From Nonomuraea angiospora (GTDB lineage: Bacteria; Actinomycetota; Actinomycetes; Streptosporangiales; Streptosporangiaceae), in the NCBI RefSeq assembly GCF_014873145.1, contig NZ_JADBEK010000001.1, positions 7,440,001-7,504,000 on the forward strand: DNA of 64,000 bases. The letters run 5' to 3'. A program made the translations under genes and the position numbers. A model generated the notes under the pieces. That model did not search any database, was not told where the DNA came from, and saw nothing but the letters and a program-made list of their open reading frames with translations. Within the stretch, counting starts at the first letter, position 1, and every line of letters begins with the position of its first letter. Below are positions 34,488-44,868 of the stretch, one piece after another.

Positions 34488-34884
34488 TCAGCCCCGGACG
34501 GGGCCCCTGGGGAAGCACAGGCTCCCGGGCGCCCACAAGCGCTGGTGGTGGGCCTGCGGCGGGAGAGCGGATGGGTGAGTCGTCAGGCCGTGAACGCTAC
34601 GCCCCGGCCCGCCCGGGTGCGCTGTCAATGGGATCGGCATAGCCGCCGACCTCCGCCAAGCCACTGACCCGGGGTAATGGCCACCGTCGCGGGGGCGCGA
34701 AGGCCCGGAGGCCCGGTAGACAGCTCACCCGGTGTCCAGGCAGGGGGACGACAAGGCGCCGTGGATGGAGTGGCTGGAGACGTCCTGGCCCCGCCGGCCG
34801 ATCACCGTACGGCCGGTCAGCGCCTCAAGCCCGACCACCCGAAAACCACCGCCACCCCCAGAAGGCGCAGGAGGCGGAAAAGGG
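34488..34884. other. Intergenic region, no gene recognised
   Basis: This 397-base, G/C-rich gap between the secreted-protein gene and clpC (convergent) shows no protein-like frame and no element I can name. A short GGGGCCCC-type inverted repeat right after the secreted-protein stop (about 34498-34510) may be its terminator. Confidence 0.4.
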
Positions 34885-34919
34885 AAAACCCCCGTGTGAG
34901 GGTTCCACACGGGGGTTTT
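34885..34919 (-). terminator. Strong intrinsic terminator of clpC
   Basis: A perfect 14-bp stem (34885-34898 with 34906-34919; AAAACCCCCGTGTG and its complement) with a 7-base loop lies nine bases past the clpC stop. Because the arms start with A and end with T, it has a U-tract in both directions. Confidence 0.85.
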
Positions 34920-34928
34920 CGGGATCCG

Positions 34929-37430
<2,502 letters not shown>

Positions 37431-37535
37431 CTCGTCGCTCCTCACAGAGCGGTCAGTCAGGTCCGGTAAATCCGGGCCCGTCATCCCGCATGCTAGCCCT
37501 GGCTCGGCGAACCGTGCCCTCTGCCACTGACACGC

Positions 37536-37627
37536 TCTATAGCAGACACGTTCCCCGAGAGCAGGGCGTTCACCCTCATCCAACTACTGTTCGGGGGTGA
37601 CGTGTTCCCGATACGCCGCAAGCGAAC
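37536..37627 (-). promoter_or_regulatory. clpC promoter with possible ClgR operator
   Basis: On the minus strand a TATAGA -10 box lies at 37541-37536, about 105 bases before the clpC start, without a clear -35. Upstream, 37612-37627 reads TACGCCGCAAGCGAAC, a near match to the actinobacterial ClgR pattern with CGCY and GCG half sites. ClgR activates clp genes in relatives. The match has two deviations, so it is tentative. Confidence 0.4.
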
Positions 37628-38447
37628 GATGTTTAGGACGCTTCGCGGAAGCGTCAAAAAATTGCCCTCTGCGGCGCACGCGGTACACACGGATCGGCCA
37701 TCGGACGCGCCGGGGCGGAGTCAGCGTTGGGGCGCCACTTCGCCCGCACATCTCAGATGCCGCGTCCGTATCGTTACGTAATCATCCTACGTAGCGGAGC
37801 GCCGCCGTCCAAACGACCGCTCTACGCCCTGAGCACAACGCGGCTCGGGTGGCACACCAAGGGAATCCTGCATCCGGTCAGCCGGGTTACCAACTTCATC
37901 TCGCATGATGAGACCCAGCCTCGCCCGGCGCCCGGGATTCGCGGCACTTCCGCGCAGTTGAGAAGGCAGGGCATTGTGCGTAGATGCCGGGGAACGGGGA
38001 TTGTCCGAGCCCTGCTCGGGTTCGCGGGTTTTGCCCGCCGACGCGGATCCCGGCGCCCGCGGTATTGCCCGCCGCCACGCATCCCGCCCTGCGCCGCTTT
38101 ACCTTGGGGCCGGGCGCGGGTTTACGCTCGGTGAGATCACCCGTATACACCTGGCACCGCCCCGTAGATCGCTTCCGGGCTATACGGCACCGGGTTTTCC
38201 GTCATGGCGCGTTCCATGAGCGCGGGGGATCGCTCGTGACGTACGGACGCGAGCGTACGTTGAATGAGGTATGGCCGCCCCACCCGGCTTTCGGCGCGCG
38301 ACTACGGCGCCGTCACACATGTGGACGACCGCCGGTGAAACAGCGCCGCGGACGGAGCCGAACCCGCAGCCAAAACGCCCGCATATGTGCACATGGAAGA
38401 TCACAGTCCGGGCGTCCGGCTTTCGAGTTCCGGACCCGGATAACGAT
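37628..38447. other. Large intergenic region between clpC and lsr2
   Basis: Nothing protein-like is seen over more than 800 bases. The only structured element noticed is an inverted repeat ACGTACG-N8-CGTACGT at 38239-38260. Base composition is lower in G+C and more mixed than coding neighbours. Candidate contents are regulatory DNA or an unrecognised RNA. Confidence 0.4.
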
Positions 38448-38498
38448 CATGCGCTTATGGCGGCCGCCGGGGTCCTAGGCGAACGGCATAAGCGCATG
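38448..38498 (-). terminator. Hairpin downstream of lsr2
   Basis: Perfect 12-base arms CATGCGCTTATG (38448-38459) and CATAAGCGCATG (38487-38498) with a 27-base loop; the pairing extends three more bases with one mismatch. It begins 19 bases after the lsr2 stop. There is no U-tract. Confidence 0.6.
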
Positions 38499-38516
38499 GT
38501 CGATCGTCGGCCTGCT

Positions 38517-38849
38517 CTAGTGGGCCGCTTCGTACTTCTCGACGACCGTGGAGGCGATCCGCCCGCGCTCGCTGACCGGCAGGCCGTGAGCCTTGGCCCA
38601 CTGCCGGATCTCCGAGCTCTTCTCGCGGCTCATCGCCCTGCTGCCGCCGCGGCCGCGGCGACGTGTGGTGACGGCGCCCGCCCTGCGCGCGTGCTGCACG
38701 AAAGGCGTGAGTGCGTCCCTCAGCTTCTTCGCGTTAAGGTCGCTGAGGTCAATCTCATAGGACGAGCCGTCAATAGCGAAGCTGACCGTCTCATTGGCCT
38801 CGCCCCCATCGAGGTCATCGATGAGAATCTCCTGGATCTGCTTGGCCAT
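38517..38849 (-). CDS. lsr2: Nucleoid-associated protein Lsr2
   Basis: A 110-aa xenogeneic silencer that bridges AT-rich DNA. The N-terminal oligomerisation domain is AKQIQEILIDDLDGGEANETVSFAIDGSSYEIDLS, in parts, followed by a basic linker (TTRRRGRGG). The C-terminal domain carries the minor-groove RGR motif in VSERGRIASTVVEKYEAAH. The AT-rich islands at 14.95-15.06 kb and 43.9-44.15 kb are natural binding candidates. The gene is monocistronic, bracketed by the hairpin at 38448 and a short gap. Confidence 0.95.
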   Translation of the reverse strand: MAKQIQEILIDDLDGGEANETVSFAIDGSSYEIDLSDLNAKKLRDALTPFVQHARRAGAVTTRRRGRGGSRAMSREKSSEIRQWAKAHGLPVSERGRIASTVVEKYEAAH

Positions 38850-38954
38850 CTACGCAATCCTTTCGCGGAGCATTGTTTCATTCGCCTGCCCAAACATATA
38901 CCCGGAAAGGCGCGGAGACAATTCAGCGCAGCGGGGATTCGGCTGACTGGCCGA

Positions 38955-39101
38955 TCAGTTCTGCCCCTCGGCCTGATCCTCGCGGTTTCGGCGGCCTCCC
39001 AGGGCCTCGGACCGGACCAACTTCACTACGCCAAAGATGAAGGCACCCCCGACCACAGCCGGGGGGATGAGCGCTGACAATACGTCTGTAAGGGCTTCCA
39101 T
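38955..39101 (-). CDS. 48-aa single-span membrane peptide
   Basis: The sequence is MEALTDVLSALIPPAVVGG, then AFIFGVVKLVRSEALGG and a charged tail RRNREDQAEGQN. One membrane helix (about residues 10-28) is followed by a basic then acidic tail. ATG 39101 is preceded by GCGAGGA. The codons keep high third-position GC, and the gene sits immediately upstream of lsr2 on the same strand with a 105-base gap. I do not know its function; it looks genuinely coding rather than a chance ORF. Confidence 0.55.
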   Translation of the reverse strand: MEALTDVLSALIPPAVVGGAFIFGVVKLVRSEALGGRRNREDQAEGQN

Positions 39102-39234
39102 TCGTCCTCGCCTCCACGGCTAGCGGGGTTTCAGGGGCGCATAATGCGGATGGGAGCGCGCCCAGGAGGGGCGTTGCGGCCCTCACGACGCGCCAGGTGA
39201 CTACCGTTCGCACCCGACCATAGCGGCGCACAGA

Positions 39235-39277
39235 TGCCCTGCGCCTCGCAGGGCACCAACATCCGGCAACCCGGATG
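39235..39277 (-). terminator. Two adjacent hairpins downstream of the short RDD gene
   Basis: TGCCCTGC with its complement (39235-39255, 5-base loop) and CATCCGG-CAAC-CCGGATG (39260-39277) are perfect stems. They lie about 90 bases beyond the stop of the minus-strand gene at 39366 and before the 48-aa gene, so they may terminate the RDD transcript. Confidence 0.5.
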
Positions 39278-39365
39278 CCCCATAGCCTAATGCCAGTCTC
39301 TCCAGGCTCCTTACCGGATCAAGGGAAAATTTTTGGAATTGGCGTCCTGCCAGGCACGGGATCGG

Positions 39366-39854
39366 TCAGCGAAGATCTTTTACCACGCGTGTTCCGGCCA
39401 GCCTGTCGTGCGGCCCGCGTTCCAGGGGCTTGTCGATCAGGATGAGCAGCCCCACGCAGAACAGGAGCATTCCGGCGACCAGATTGGCCACGGGAATGCC
39501 CATCAGCATGACGGGGCCCGGATAGACCAGGGCCCGTTTGAGCAGCGCTCTGGAGGCCACGTGGGGCGGCGCCAGGCGAATCCCCATGATCGCCTTGCCG
39601 AACGTCCTGCCGCGCCGGTAATGGGCCCGCCAGTCGTAGCCCGTATAAGCCAGCCCCACCACCAGCCACGCGAACACACCGGGCAGCCGGCCCTCGAACG
39701 CCTCCAGCATCCCGACAGTCCGGAAGACGCCCCACAGCGCGATGAACAGAATGTAATAGAGCAACCCGAAGACGAACGCCTCAATCGCCCGGGCGGCGAG
39801 CCGTTCCCACCATTCCGCGGGCGGCGCGTCCGCCCCCGGCGGCGACCCGGCCAT
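39366..39854 (-). CDS. RDD family membrane protein
   Basis: A 162-aa protein with three predicted membrane segments (FVFGLLYYILFIALWGVF, FAWLVVGLAYTGYDW, ANLVAGMLLFCVGLLILI). The RDD signature arginine and aspartates are only partly kept: RAIEAFVFG replaces the usual RxxDxxI, while GRTFGKAIMGIRL and a final PHDRLAGTRVV match. RDD proteins are membrane proteins of mostly unknown function; some exchange ions. It is a shorter paralogue of the next gene upstream, separated from it by a terminator. Confidence 0.82.
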   Translation of the reverse strand: MAGSPPGADAPPAEWWERLAARAIEAFVFGLLYYILFIALWGVFRTVGMLEAFEGRLPGVFAWLVVGLAYTGYDWRAHYRRGRTFGKAIMGIRLAPPHVASRALLKRALVYPGPVMLMGIPVANLVAGMLLFCVGLLILIDKPLERGPHDRLAGTRVVKDLR

Positions 39855-39912
39855 AACCCCCACCTCGCGTCATCAGCGGCTCAGGTTCCCCATTTTGGTA
39901 CGGCCTGTGGAC

Positions 39913-39950
39913 ACAAAACAGGGGCCGACGCGAAGCCGGCCCCTGCTTTT
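39913..39950. terminator. Bidirectional intrinsic terminator between the RDD genes
   Basis: An 11-bp stem (39919-39929 with 39935-39945; CAGGGGCCGAC and its near-complement) has T-rich runs on both sides (TTTTGT on the minus strand, CTTTTA on the plus strand). It ends transcription of the long RDD gene. Confidence 0.8.
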
Positions 39951-39964
39951 ACCTGACGCTTGGA

Positions 39965-41416
39965 CTACTTGATCTTCACCACCACGGTGTTGGCCAACTT
40001 GTCCGCGAACGTCTGCTGCAGCGGCTTGTCCCAGAGCTGCGAGGCACCGTTGACGCCCACGGCGGCGTAGGCGAGCAGCGAGCCGACGAAGCCCAGGGGG
40101 AGGGCGTTGAGGATCCAGCCGCCCCACGTCACGCCGGCGCGCTTGAGCGCCAGGTCGGTCGGCAGGCCGCCCGGGGACATGGCCTGGCCCACGGGGACGA
40201 CCTTGATGCCCATGACCATCTTGCCGACGGTCTGCCCCTTCGCCTTCAGCAGGAAGAAGTCGTAGAGGACCCACAGGGCGGTCACGACGACCGCCGACAG
40301 GATGGCCACGACCACAGGCCCGAACAGGCCGCTGCTGCTGCCGTCCAGCGAGGAGTAGCTGGCCAGGAACAGTATGCCCATGATCAGGCCGATGACTATG
40401 TTCACGATGAAGAGGATGACCCCATCGATGAGCCTGGCCACCAGGCGCTGCCACCACTCCGCCAGCGGGGCCGGCGCGCCGGGCGGCTGCACGCCCACGG
40501 GTCCGGGCTGGCCGTAGGCCTGGCCGTAGCCGGGCTGGCCGTACTGCTGCGCCTGCCCGTAGCCCTGCTGCCCGTACTGCTGCTGGCCGTACTGCTGGTC
40601 GCCGTAGCCCTGCTGGGCGTAGCCGGGCTGGGACTGCTGCTGCTGACCGTAGCCCTGCTGGCCGTACTGCTGCTGGCCGTAGTCGGGCTGCGACTGGGGC
40701 TGCTGCCCGTACTGCTGGCCGTAGTCCGGCTGGGACTGCGGCTGCTGGCCGTACTGCTGCTGACCGTAGTCCGGCTGGGACTGCGGCTGCTGGCCGTACT
40801 GCTGCTGACCGTAGTCCGGCTGCGACTGGGGCTGCTGGCCGTACTGCTGGCCGTAGCCCTGCTGGCCCGACGGCGGCTGCTGCCCGTAACCCGGCTGGGA
40901 CTGGGCCTGCTGGCCGTAGCCGGGCTGCGACTGCGGCTGCTGGCCGTACTGCTGGCCATAGCCCTGCTGGCCCGACTGGGGCTGCTGGCCGTACTGCTGC
41001 TGCCCGTAGCCCTGCTGACCGTAGTCAGGCTGGGACTGCTGCTGCTGCCCGTAGCCCTGCTGGCCGTAGCCGGGCTGGGACTGGGCCTGCTGGCCATAGC
41101 CGGGCTGGGACTGCTGCTGGCCGTACTGCTGGCCGTAGTCCTGCTGGCCCGACTGGGGTTGCTGGCCGTACTGCTGCTGGCCGTATTGGGGTTGCTGACC
41201 GTACTGCTGTTGCTGTCCGTACTGGGGTTGCTGGCCATAGCCCTGCTGACCGTACGGGGGCTGCTGCCCATAGGCGTCGTCCGCCCGGTAGCCGATCACA
41301 GTCGCGTCCGGGTCGGGCTCGCCGGGGTGGCGGCCCTGGTTCTGCTGCCCGTAGTAGGGAGGCGCAGAGTTGTCGCCGGATTCGTCCTGTGGATACGGCG
41401 GCTGTCCGGTGCTCAC
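39965..41416 (-). CDS. RDD family membrane protein with long Y/G/Q-rich low-complexity N-terminal region
   Basis: A 483-aa protein. Residues about 45-310 are almost only Tyr, Gly, Gln, Pro and Ser in repeats such as [14 protein letters not shown] and YGQQGYGQQ, with no hydrophobic or charged clusters. Residues 325-483 form the RDD domain ([52 protein letters not shown], in parts) with the Arg-Asp pair intact (RLIDG), membrane segments and a [18 protein letters not shown] end. GTG 41416 follows GAGGTG. The repeat region faces the cytoplasm if the family topology holds. It resembles the prion-like domains of FUS-family proteins in composition only. Confidence 0.85.
   Translation of the reverse strand: MSTGQPPYPQDESGDNSAPPYYGQQNQGRHPGEPDPDATVIGYRADDAYGQQPPYGQQGYGQQPQYGQQQQYGQQPQYGQQQYGQQPQSGQQDYGQQYGQQQSQPGYGQQAQSQPGYGQQGYGQQQQSQPDYGQQGYGQQQYGQQPQSGQQGYGQQYGQQPQSQPGYGQQAQSQPGYGQQPPSGQQGYGQQYGQQPQSQPDYGQQQYGQQPQSQPDYGQQQYGQQPQSQPDYGQQYGQQPQSQPDYGQQQYGQQGYGQQQQSQPGYAQQGYGDQQYGQQQYGQQGYGQAQQYGQPGYGQAYGQPGPVGVQPPGAPAPLAEWWQRLVARLIDGVILFIVNIVIGLIMGILFLASYSSLDGSSSGLFGPVVVAILSAVVVTALWVLYDFFLLKAKGQTVGKMVMGIKVVPVGQAMSPGGLPTDLALKRAGVTWGGWILNALPLGFVGSLLAYAAVGVNGASQLWDKPLQQTFADKLANTVVVKIK
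40500..41280 (-). repeat. Repeats encoding YGQQ-type units
   Basis: The DNA repeats CTGCTGGCCGTACTG-like blocks dozens of times, corresponding to [13 protein letters not shown] and QSQPGYGQQ units. Several neighbouring blocks are nearly identical over 40 bases or more (for example around 40,740-40,850), implying recent unit duplication. Confidence 0.85.
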
Positions 41417-41501
41417 CGTGTCACCTCGCTTCGAGTGCGCATGTGGCACGTGTCAGGACACATGCCTGTGCTGCCCAACGTATCGACATAGGTATCAACA
41501 A

Positions 41502-42071
41502 TCACCTTTCCATCTGGTCAAGGTCCACGTCACCCGATGTCAGGTGGAGCAGCATGCGGGTGTTTCCCAGCGTGTTCGGCTTGACGTGTTCAAGATCCAA
41601 AAACTCCGCCACACCCTCGTCGTACGAGGCCAGGAGTTCGGCGTAGACCTCGGGTGAGACCGGCGTGCCCTGAATCGGGCGGAACCCGAGCCGCGCGAAG
41701 AAGTCGACCTCAAAAGTAAGACAGAATACACGTCGCAGACCCAAATCCTTAGCCTGCTGGATCAGCGCGGAGACGATCCGGTGGCCGACGCCCATCCCCC
41801 GGCACTCGGGATCCACCGCCACCGTGCGGACCTCGGCGAGGTCCTCCCAGAGCACGTGGAGCGCGCCGCAGCCGACGACCTGCCCGCCTCGCTCGGCCAC
41901 CCAGAACTCCTGTACGTCCTCGTACAGCGTCACCGTGGCCTTCTCCAGAAGCCGCGGCCCCGCCCCGGCATAGGTGTCCACCAGGCGTCTGACCATGCGC
42001 ACGTCGGGCGTGCGGGCACGCCGGACCACCACCGCGGTCTCGGGCGCTGTCAGCTCGGCCACCTGCTCCAT
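41502..42071 (-). CDS. Amino-acid N-acetyltransferase (short GNAT-type NAGS)
   Basis: A 189-aa GNAT. The acetyl-CoA site is VDPECRGMGVGHRIVSALIQQAK, with ARTPDVRMVRRLVDTYA at the start, LWEDLAEVRTVAV in the core and FCLTFEVDFFARLGFRP near the end. This layout matches the short actinobacterial N-acetylglutamate synthase (ArgA-type), the first step of arginine synthesis. ATG 42071 is preferred; the frame extends eight codons upstream. No other arg genes lie in the window. Confidence 0.8.
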   Translation of the reverse strand: MEQVAELTAPETAVVVRRARTPDVRMVRRLVDTYAGAGPRLLEKATVTLYEDVQEFWVAERGGQVVGCGALHVLWEDLAEVRTVAVDPECRGMGVGHRIVSALIQQAKDLGLRRVFCLTFEVDFFARLGFRPIQGTPVSPEVYAELLASYDEGVAEFLDLEHVKPNTLGNTRMLLHLTSGDVDLDQMER

Positions 42072-42356
42072 GGTTCTCCAGGGTACAGATCTCATTACGG
42101 CTCAGCCCTAACTCCCATGTCTCGGCCCATCTTGTTACATCTCGTGGTCAGATCGGCACCGGACCTCACGGCCGGCTCGCTCCCGCCGAAAGCGCGGACA
42201 AATGGGGCATAGGGCCTCTTCTGCACGGGTGCCCACGAGATCACCTTGTGACCCTTCGGTTGTGAAACCTCTACAGACTTGGCAGTTCTGGTTGAGCACG
42301 AACCCGGAGTGCATTAGTGTCCAGCGACAATGTTCCCCGCGTGTCGCGCGGGAGAC

Positions 42357-42482
42357 ACGCCCAATTCTCGCAAGAGAAGCCGGGGAACCGCCGGTGGCGA
42401 CCTCCGACGCCGCCACGGGGTGAATCCGAGTCTTTCGGTAGGGCTGCTCCGGCCCGAACCCGTCAGCTAACCCGGTAGGCGT
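42357..42482 (+). promoter_or_regulatory. ydaO-type c-di-AMP riboswitch
   Basis: The leader of the NlpC/P60 gene contains the ydaO core blocks in order: GGGGAACCG, GGGGTGAATCC, GGTAGGG, CCGAACCCGTCAGCTAACCC and GGTAGGCG. The outer P1 helix pairs ACGCC (42357-42361) with GGCGT (42478-42482). The ribosome-binding site GAGAGGAG begins five bases after the aptamer, so ligand binding could control translation start, transcript stability or both. In this family c-di-AMP turns expression off. DisA, at 25280-26380, is the likely source of the ligand. Confidence 0.92.
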
Positions 42483-42501
42483 CGACGAGAGGAGCTGGTT
42501 G

Positions 42502-43542
42502 GTGAAGCCCACGCTCAGCGGTGGGGGGAAGTCGGCGGGCAAGCATGCCCGCCCTCCGGAACGGGCTCGGCGGGCGCGCCGCGTCGGTGTGGTGAGTCTC
42601 ACAGTCGCCGCGCTGCTCTTCGCCATCCCCGTCGGTTCGGCGTCCGCGGATCCCGAGCCCACCCTGAAAGAGCTCGCCGACCAGGCCACGAAGCTGCACA
42701 CCGACATCGAGACGCTGACCGAGCAGTACAACGGCCAGCGGGAGAAGCTCAAGTCCGCCAAGAAGGCCGCCGAGGTCGCGCAGAAGACGCTGACGACCAG
42801 CGAGTCCGATCTGGCCGCCAAGCGCGCGAGGGCCGTCGCGCTGGCCCAGAACGCCTACATCACCGGCGGCATGAAGACCCTCGCCTTCGCCACCTCCGAC
42901 GACCCCGAGGGCTTCCTCAACCGCGCCGCGACCTCGTACGCGCTGCAGGCCGAGCAGAGCGAGGAGATCAACCAGCTCACCAGGGCGATGGACACGGCCA
43001 CCCGCGCCAAGGAGAGCGCCACGGCCCGCATCGACGAGGTCCAGAAGCTCGTCACCGACCTCGACACCAAGCGCGACAGGATCACCAAGCTGGTGGCGAA
43101 GGTCGAGAGCAGCCTGTTCAGGCGGGCCCTGGGCGAGGCCGGACGGCCCGGCACGCGGGCCGTGCGCGTCAACCTGCCCATCCCGGGCTCGGGCAAGGCC
43201 GCGGAGGCCGCGCGGTGGGCGCTCACGCAGCAGCTCAAGCCGTACGTCTGGGGCGCCGAGGGTCCCAGCTCGTACGACTGCTCCGGGCTCGTCATGGCGG
43301 CGTTCCAGCGCGTGGGCATCTCGCTGCCGCACTACACCGGCGACCAGTGGACGGCCGGCCGGCACATCTCGCGCGAGGAGCTCCGGCCGGGCGACCTGGT
43401 GTTCTTCTACAGCGACCTGCACCACGTGGGCATCTACATCGGCGGCGGCATGATGGTGCACGCCCCGCAGACGGGTGACGTCGTACGGATCGCGTCGATC
43501 GCGAGGCGGCCTTTCGCCGGCGCGGTCCGCATCGCCGACTGA
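42502..43542 (+). CDS. NlpC/P60-family cell-wall hydrolase with coiled coil
   Basis: A 346-aa secreted or membrane-tethered endopeptidase. A signal segment (VSLTVAALLFAIPVGSASA, residues 31-49) precedes a long coiled coil (about 52-205), typical of Rpf/RipA-type hydrolases. The C-terminal NlpC/P60 domain has the catalytic C260 (SYDCSGLV), H308 (HHVGIYIG) and H320 (MVHAPQTG). GTG 42502 is preferred because GAGAGGAG is eight bases upstream; TTG 42499 is adjacent. Expression should be controlled by the c-di-AMP riboswitch. It likely acts in peptidoglycan remodelling. Confidence 0.92.
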   Translation: MKPTLSGGGKSAGKHARPPERARRARRVGVVSLTVAALLFAIPVGSASADPEPTLKELADQATKLHTDIETLTEQYNGQREKLKSAKKAAEVAQKTLTTSESDLAAKRARAVALAQNAYITGGMKTLAFATSDDPEGFLNRAATSYALQAEQSEEINQLTRAMDTATRAKESATARIDEVQKLVTDLDTKRDRITKLVAKVESSLFRRALGEAGRPGTRAVRVNLPIPGSGKAAEAARWALTQQLKPYVWGAEGPSSYDCSGLVMAAFQRVGISLPHYTGDQWTAGRHISREELRPGDLVFFYSDLHHVGIYIGGGMMVHAPQTGDVVRIASIARRPFAGAVRIAD

Positions 43543-43568
43543 GCCCGCACCCCGGCGGTCCGCCGCGG

Positions 43569-43781
43569 CTAGATCAGCTGGCGGCGGGCTGCCCAGGCCA
43601 CGGCCTCGATCGCCGTGGCCACGCCGATGCGGTCGCAGATTCCCCGTAATCTTCGGCGTACCGTGCGCCCGCTGATATCCAGCCGCCGCCCAACCCGATC
43701 GACCGTGACTCCCTTGGCCAACTCCGCCAGCAGCGCCAAATCAGCATGGCTGAGCTCAACGCCTTCAGTGAGCACATCCAT
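43569..43781 (-). CDS. Stand-alone LuxR/GerE-type HTH protein (70 aa)
   Basis: The product is only an HTH: LSHADLALLAELAKGVTVDRVGRRLDISGRTVRRRLRGICDRIGVATAIEAVAWAARRQLI, read in parts, matching the LuxR DNA-binding fold. No receiver or sensor domain precedes it. ATG 43781 has GGAGGG upstream; an in-frame extension to 43880 has no support. It is convergent with the NlpC/P60 gene, 26 bases away. It could be a short activator or a derepressor of other LuxR proteins. Confidence 0.75.
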   Translation of the reverse strand: MDVLTEGVELSHADLALLAELAKGVTVDRVGRRLDISGRTVRRRLRGICDRIGVATAIEAVAWAARRQLI

Positions 43782-44392
43782 CGGGAGCCCTCCCCCCAAC
43801 AGCAGAAACTTGGACCTCACAGACGGGCCAAAGCCGCTCCTCGCAGACGGTAAACGCATCCTGGAAAGGTCGTCAAGCATGACAATCGCCGCACTTGACG
43901 AGCGCTATTGACATGATCCGCTATATATGACGCACTCGCGATATGTCAGAACGTAGTGTGATCACATTGGGGCTTCCGGAATAGCCCTGACCAGCGCTCC
44001 CCTTTTCGATCAGCGCGGTATGGATATTCCCCATGATCGATACATCTATGGCGTGATCTTTCCGCCATGGGGTCAGCCACCAATCGCTCGCTTTGTACGG
44101 CGTCACCATGCGATCCGACAACCCAGGTCAGATGGTTGATTAAGGCGAGGTGATCAATTCACCGGGGGGATCGCCACCCCGGGTTCCGGACGCGTGAAGG
44201 GCCGCGAGCGTGCCGGGCGACCTCGTTTCCGGGTGTGCGTGAGGGGCGCGTGGCGAGGTGGTCACAGGGGCGGCCGGAGCACCGCGAGCGGGCCCGGGCC
44301 CGCCCCTCGGCGACCTTGACGCCATGCTGACAAGCGCGCTCGGATCGGAAACCGGGCGGCCCGGAAGCCGGATTCGCGACGGCGGTGATCGC
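43782..44392. other. Intergenic AT-rich island with a possible 62-aa ORF
   Basis: From about 43,905 to 44,150 the sequence is much more AT-rich than its flanks. One minus-strand frame (44109 to 43921) reads MVTPYKASDWWLTPWRKD and so on for 62 residues, with no recognised family and no strong ribosome site. Bases 44288-44303 are a 16-base perfect palindrome (GCGGGCCC doubled). I cannot assign a gene here. Confidence 0.35.
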
Positions 44393-44794
44393 TCAGGCGC
44401 CGGCGGCGTCGTAGCGGTCCCTGGCGGCCTCGACGTCCTCCATGTGCGCCTCGGCCCAGCTCTTGATCGCGGCCACCAACGGCATCAGGCTCTCGCCCAG
44501 CGGGGTGAGCGCGTAGTCCACCCGTACCGGCACGGAAGGGGTGAGCGTCCGCGAGACCAGACCGTCGCGCTCCAGGCCGCGCAGGGTCTGCGTGAGCATC
44601 TTCTGGCTGACGCCCGCGATGCGCCTGGACAGGTCGCTGTAGCGGCGCGGGCCGTCCGAGAGCGCGGTGAGCAGGAGGGTGACCCATTTGTCGCTGAGGG
44701 TGTCGAGCAGCTTCCTGGAGGGGCACTCGGCGAAGTACGCGTCGAAGACCTGCTTGGCCTCGTCGCGCTGCTCCGCCGCCGTCTTCGTGGCCAC
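44393..44794 (-). CDS. HxlR-family transcriptional regulator
   Basis: A 133-aa winged-helix regulator of the HxlR group. Key pieces are CPSRKLLDTLSDKWVTLLLTALSDGPRRYSDLSRRIAGVSQKMLTQTLRGLERDGLVSRTLTPSVPVRVDYALTPLGESL, in parts, which is the full fold. Only one cysteine (ECPS, residue 24) is present, the position used for redox or electrophile sensing in HypR/YodB-like members. GTG 44794 has GGAAGGGG upstream. It lies 74 bases downstream of lysS on the same strand. Its target is unknown. Confidence 0.87.
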   Translation of the reverse strand: MATKTAAEQRDEAKQVFDAYFAECPSRKLLDTLSDKWVTLLLTALSDGPRRYSDLSRRIAGVSQKMLTQTLRGLERDGLVSRTLTPSVPVRVDYALTPLGESLMPLVAAIKSWAEAHMEDVEAARDRYDAAGA

Positions 44795-44868
44795 CCGCAC
44801 GCCCCTTCCCCGCCTGCTACTTACCAGGAGAGAGTAGAGCGCCCGGGGCGGGCGCTCCAAGACGTGGG

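Noticed and set aside
38923..39231. A 102-aa minus-strand ORF upstream of lsr2
   Set aside because: Arg/Gly/Pro-rich translation without conservation; the overlapping 48-aa frame at 38955-39101 is far more protein-like.
40500..41280. CRISPR array
   Set aside because: The repeats have no unique spacers and keep a continuous coding frame (YGQQ units).
43921..44109. A 62-aa minus-strand gene in the AT-rich island
   Set aside because: No family match, weak ribosome site and a length expected by chance at this base composition; mentioned only as a possibility.
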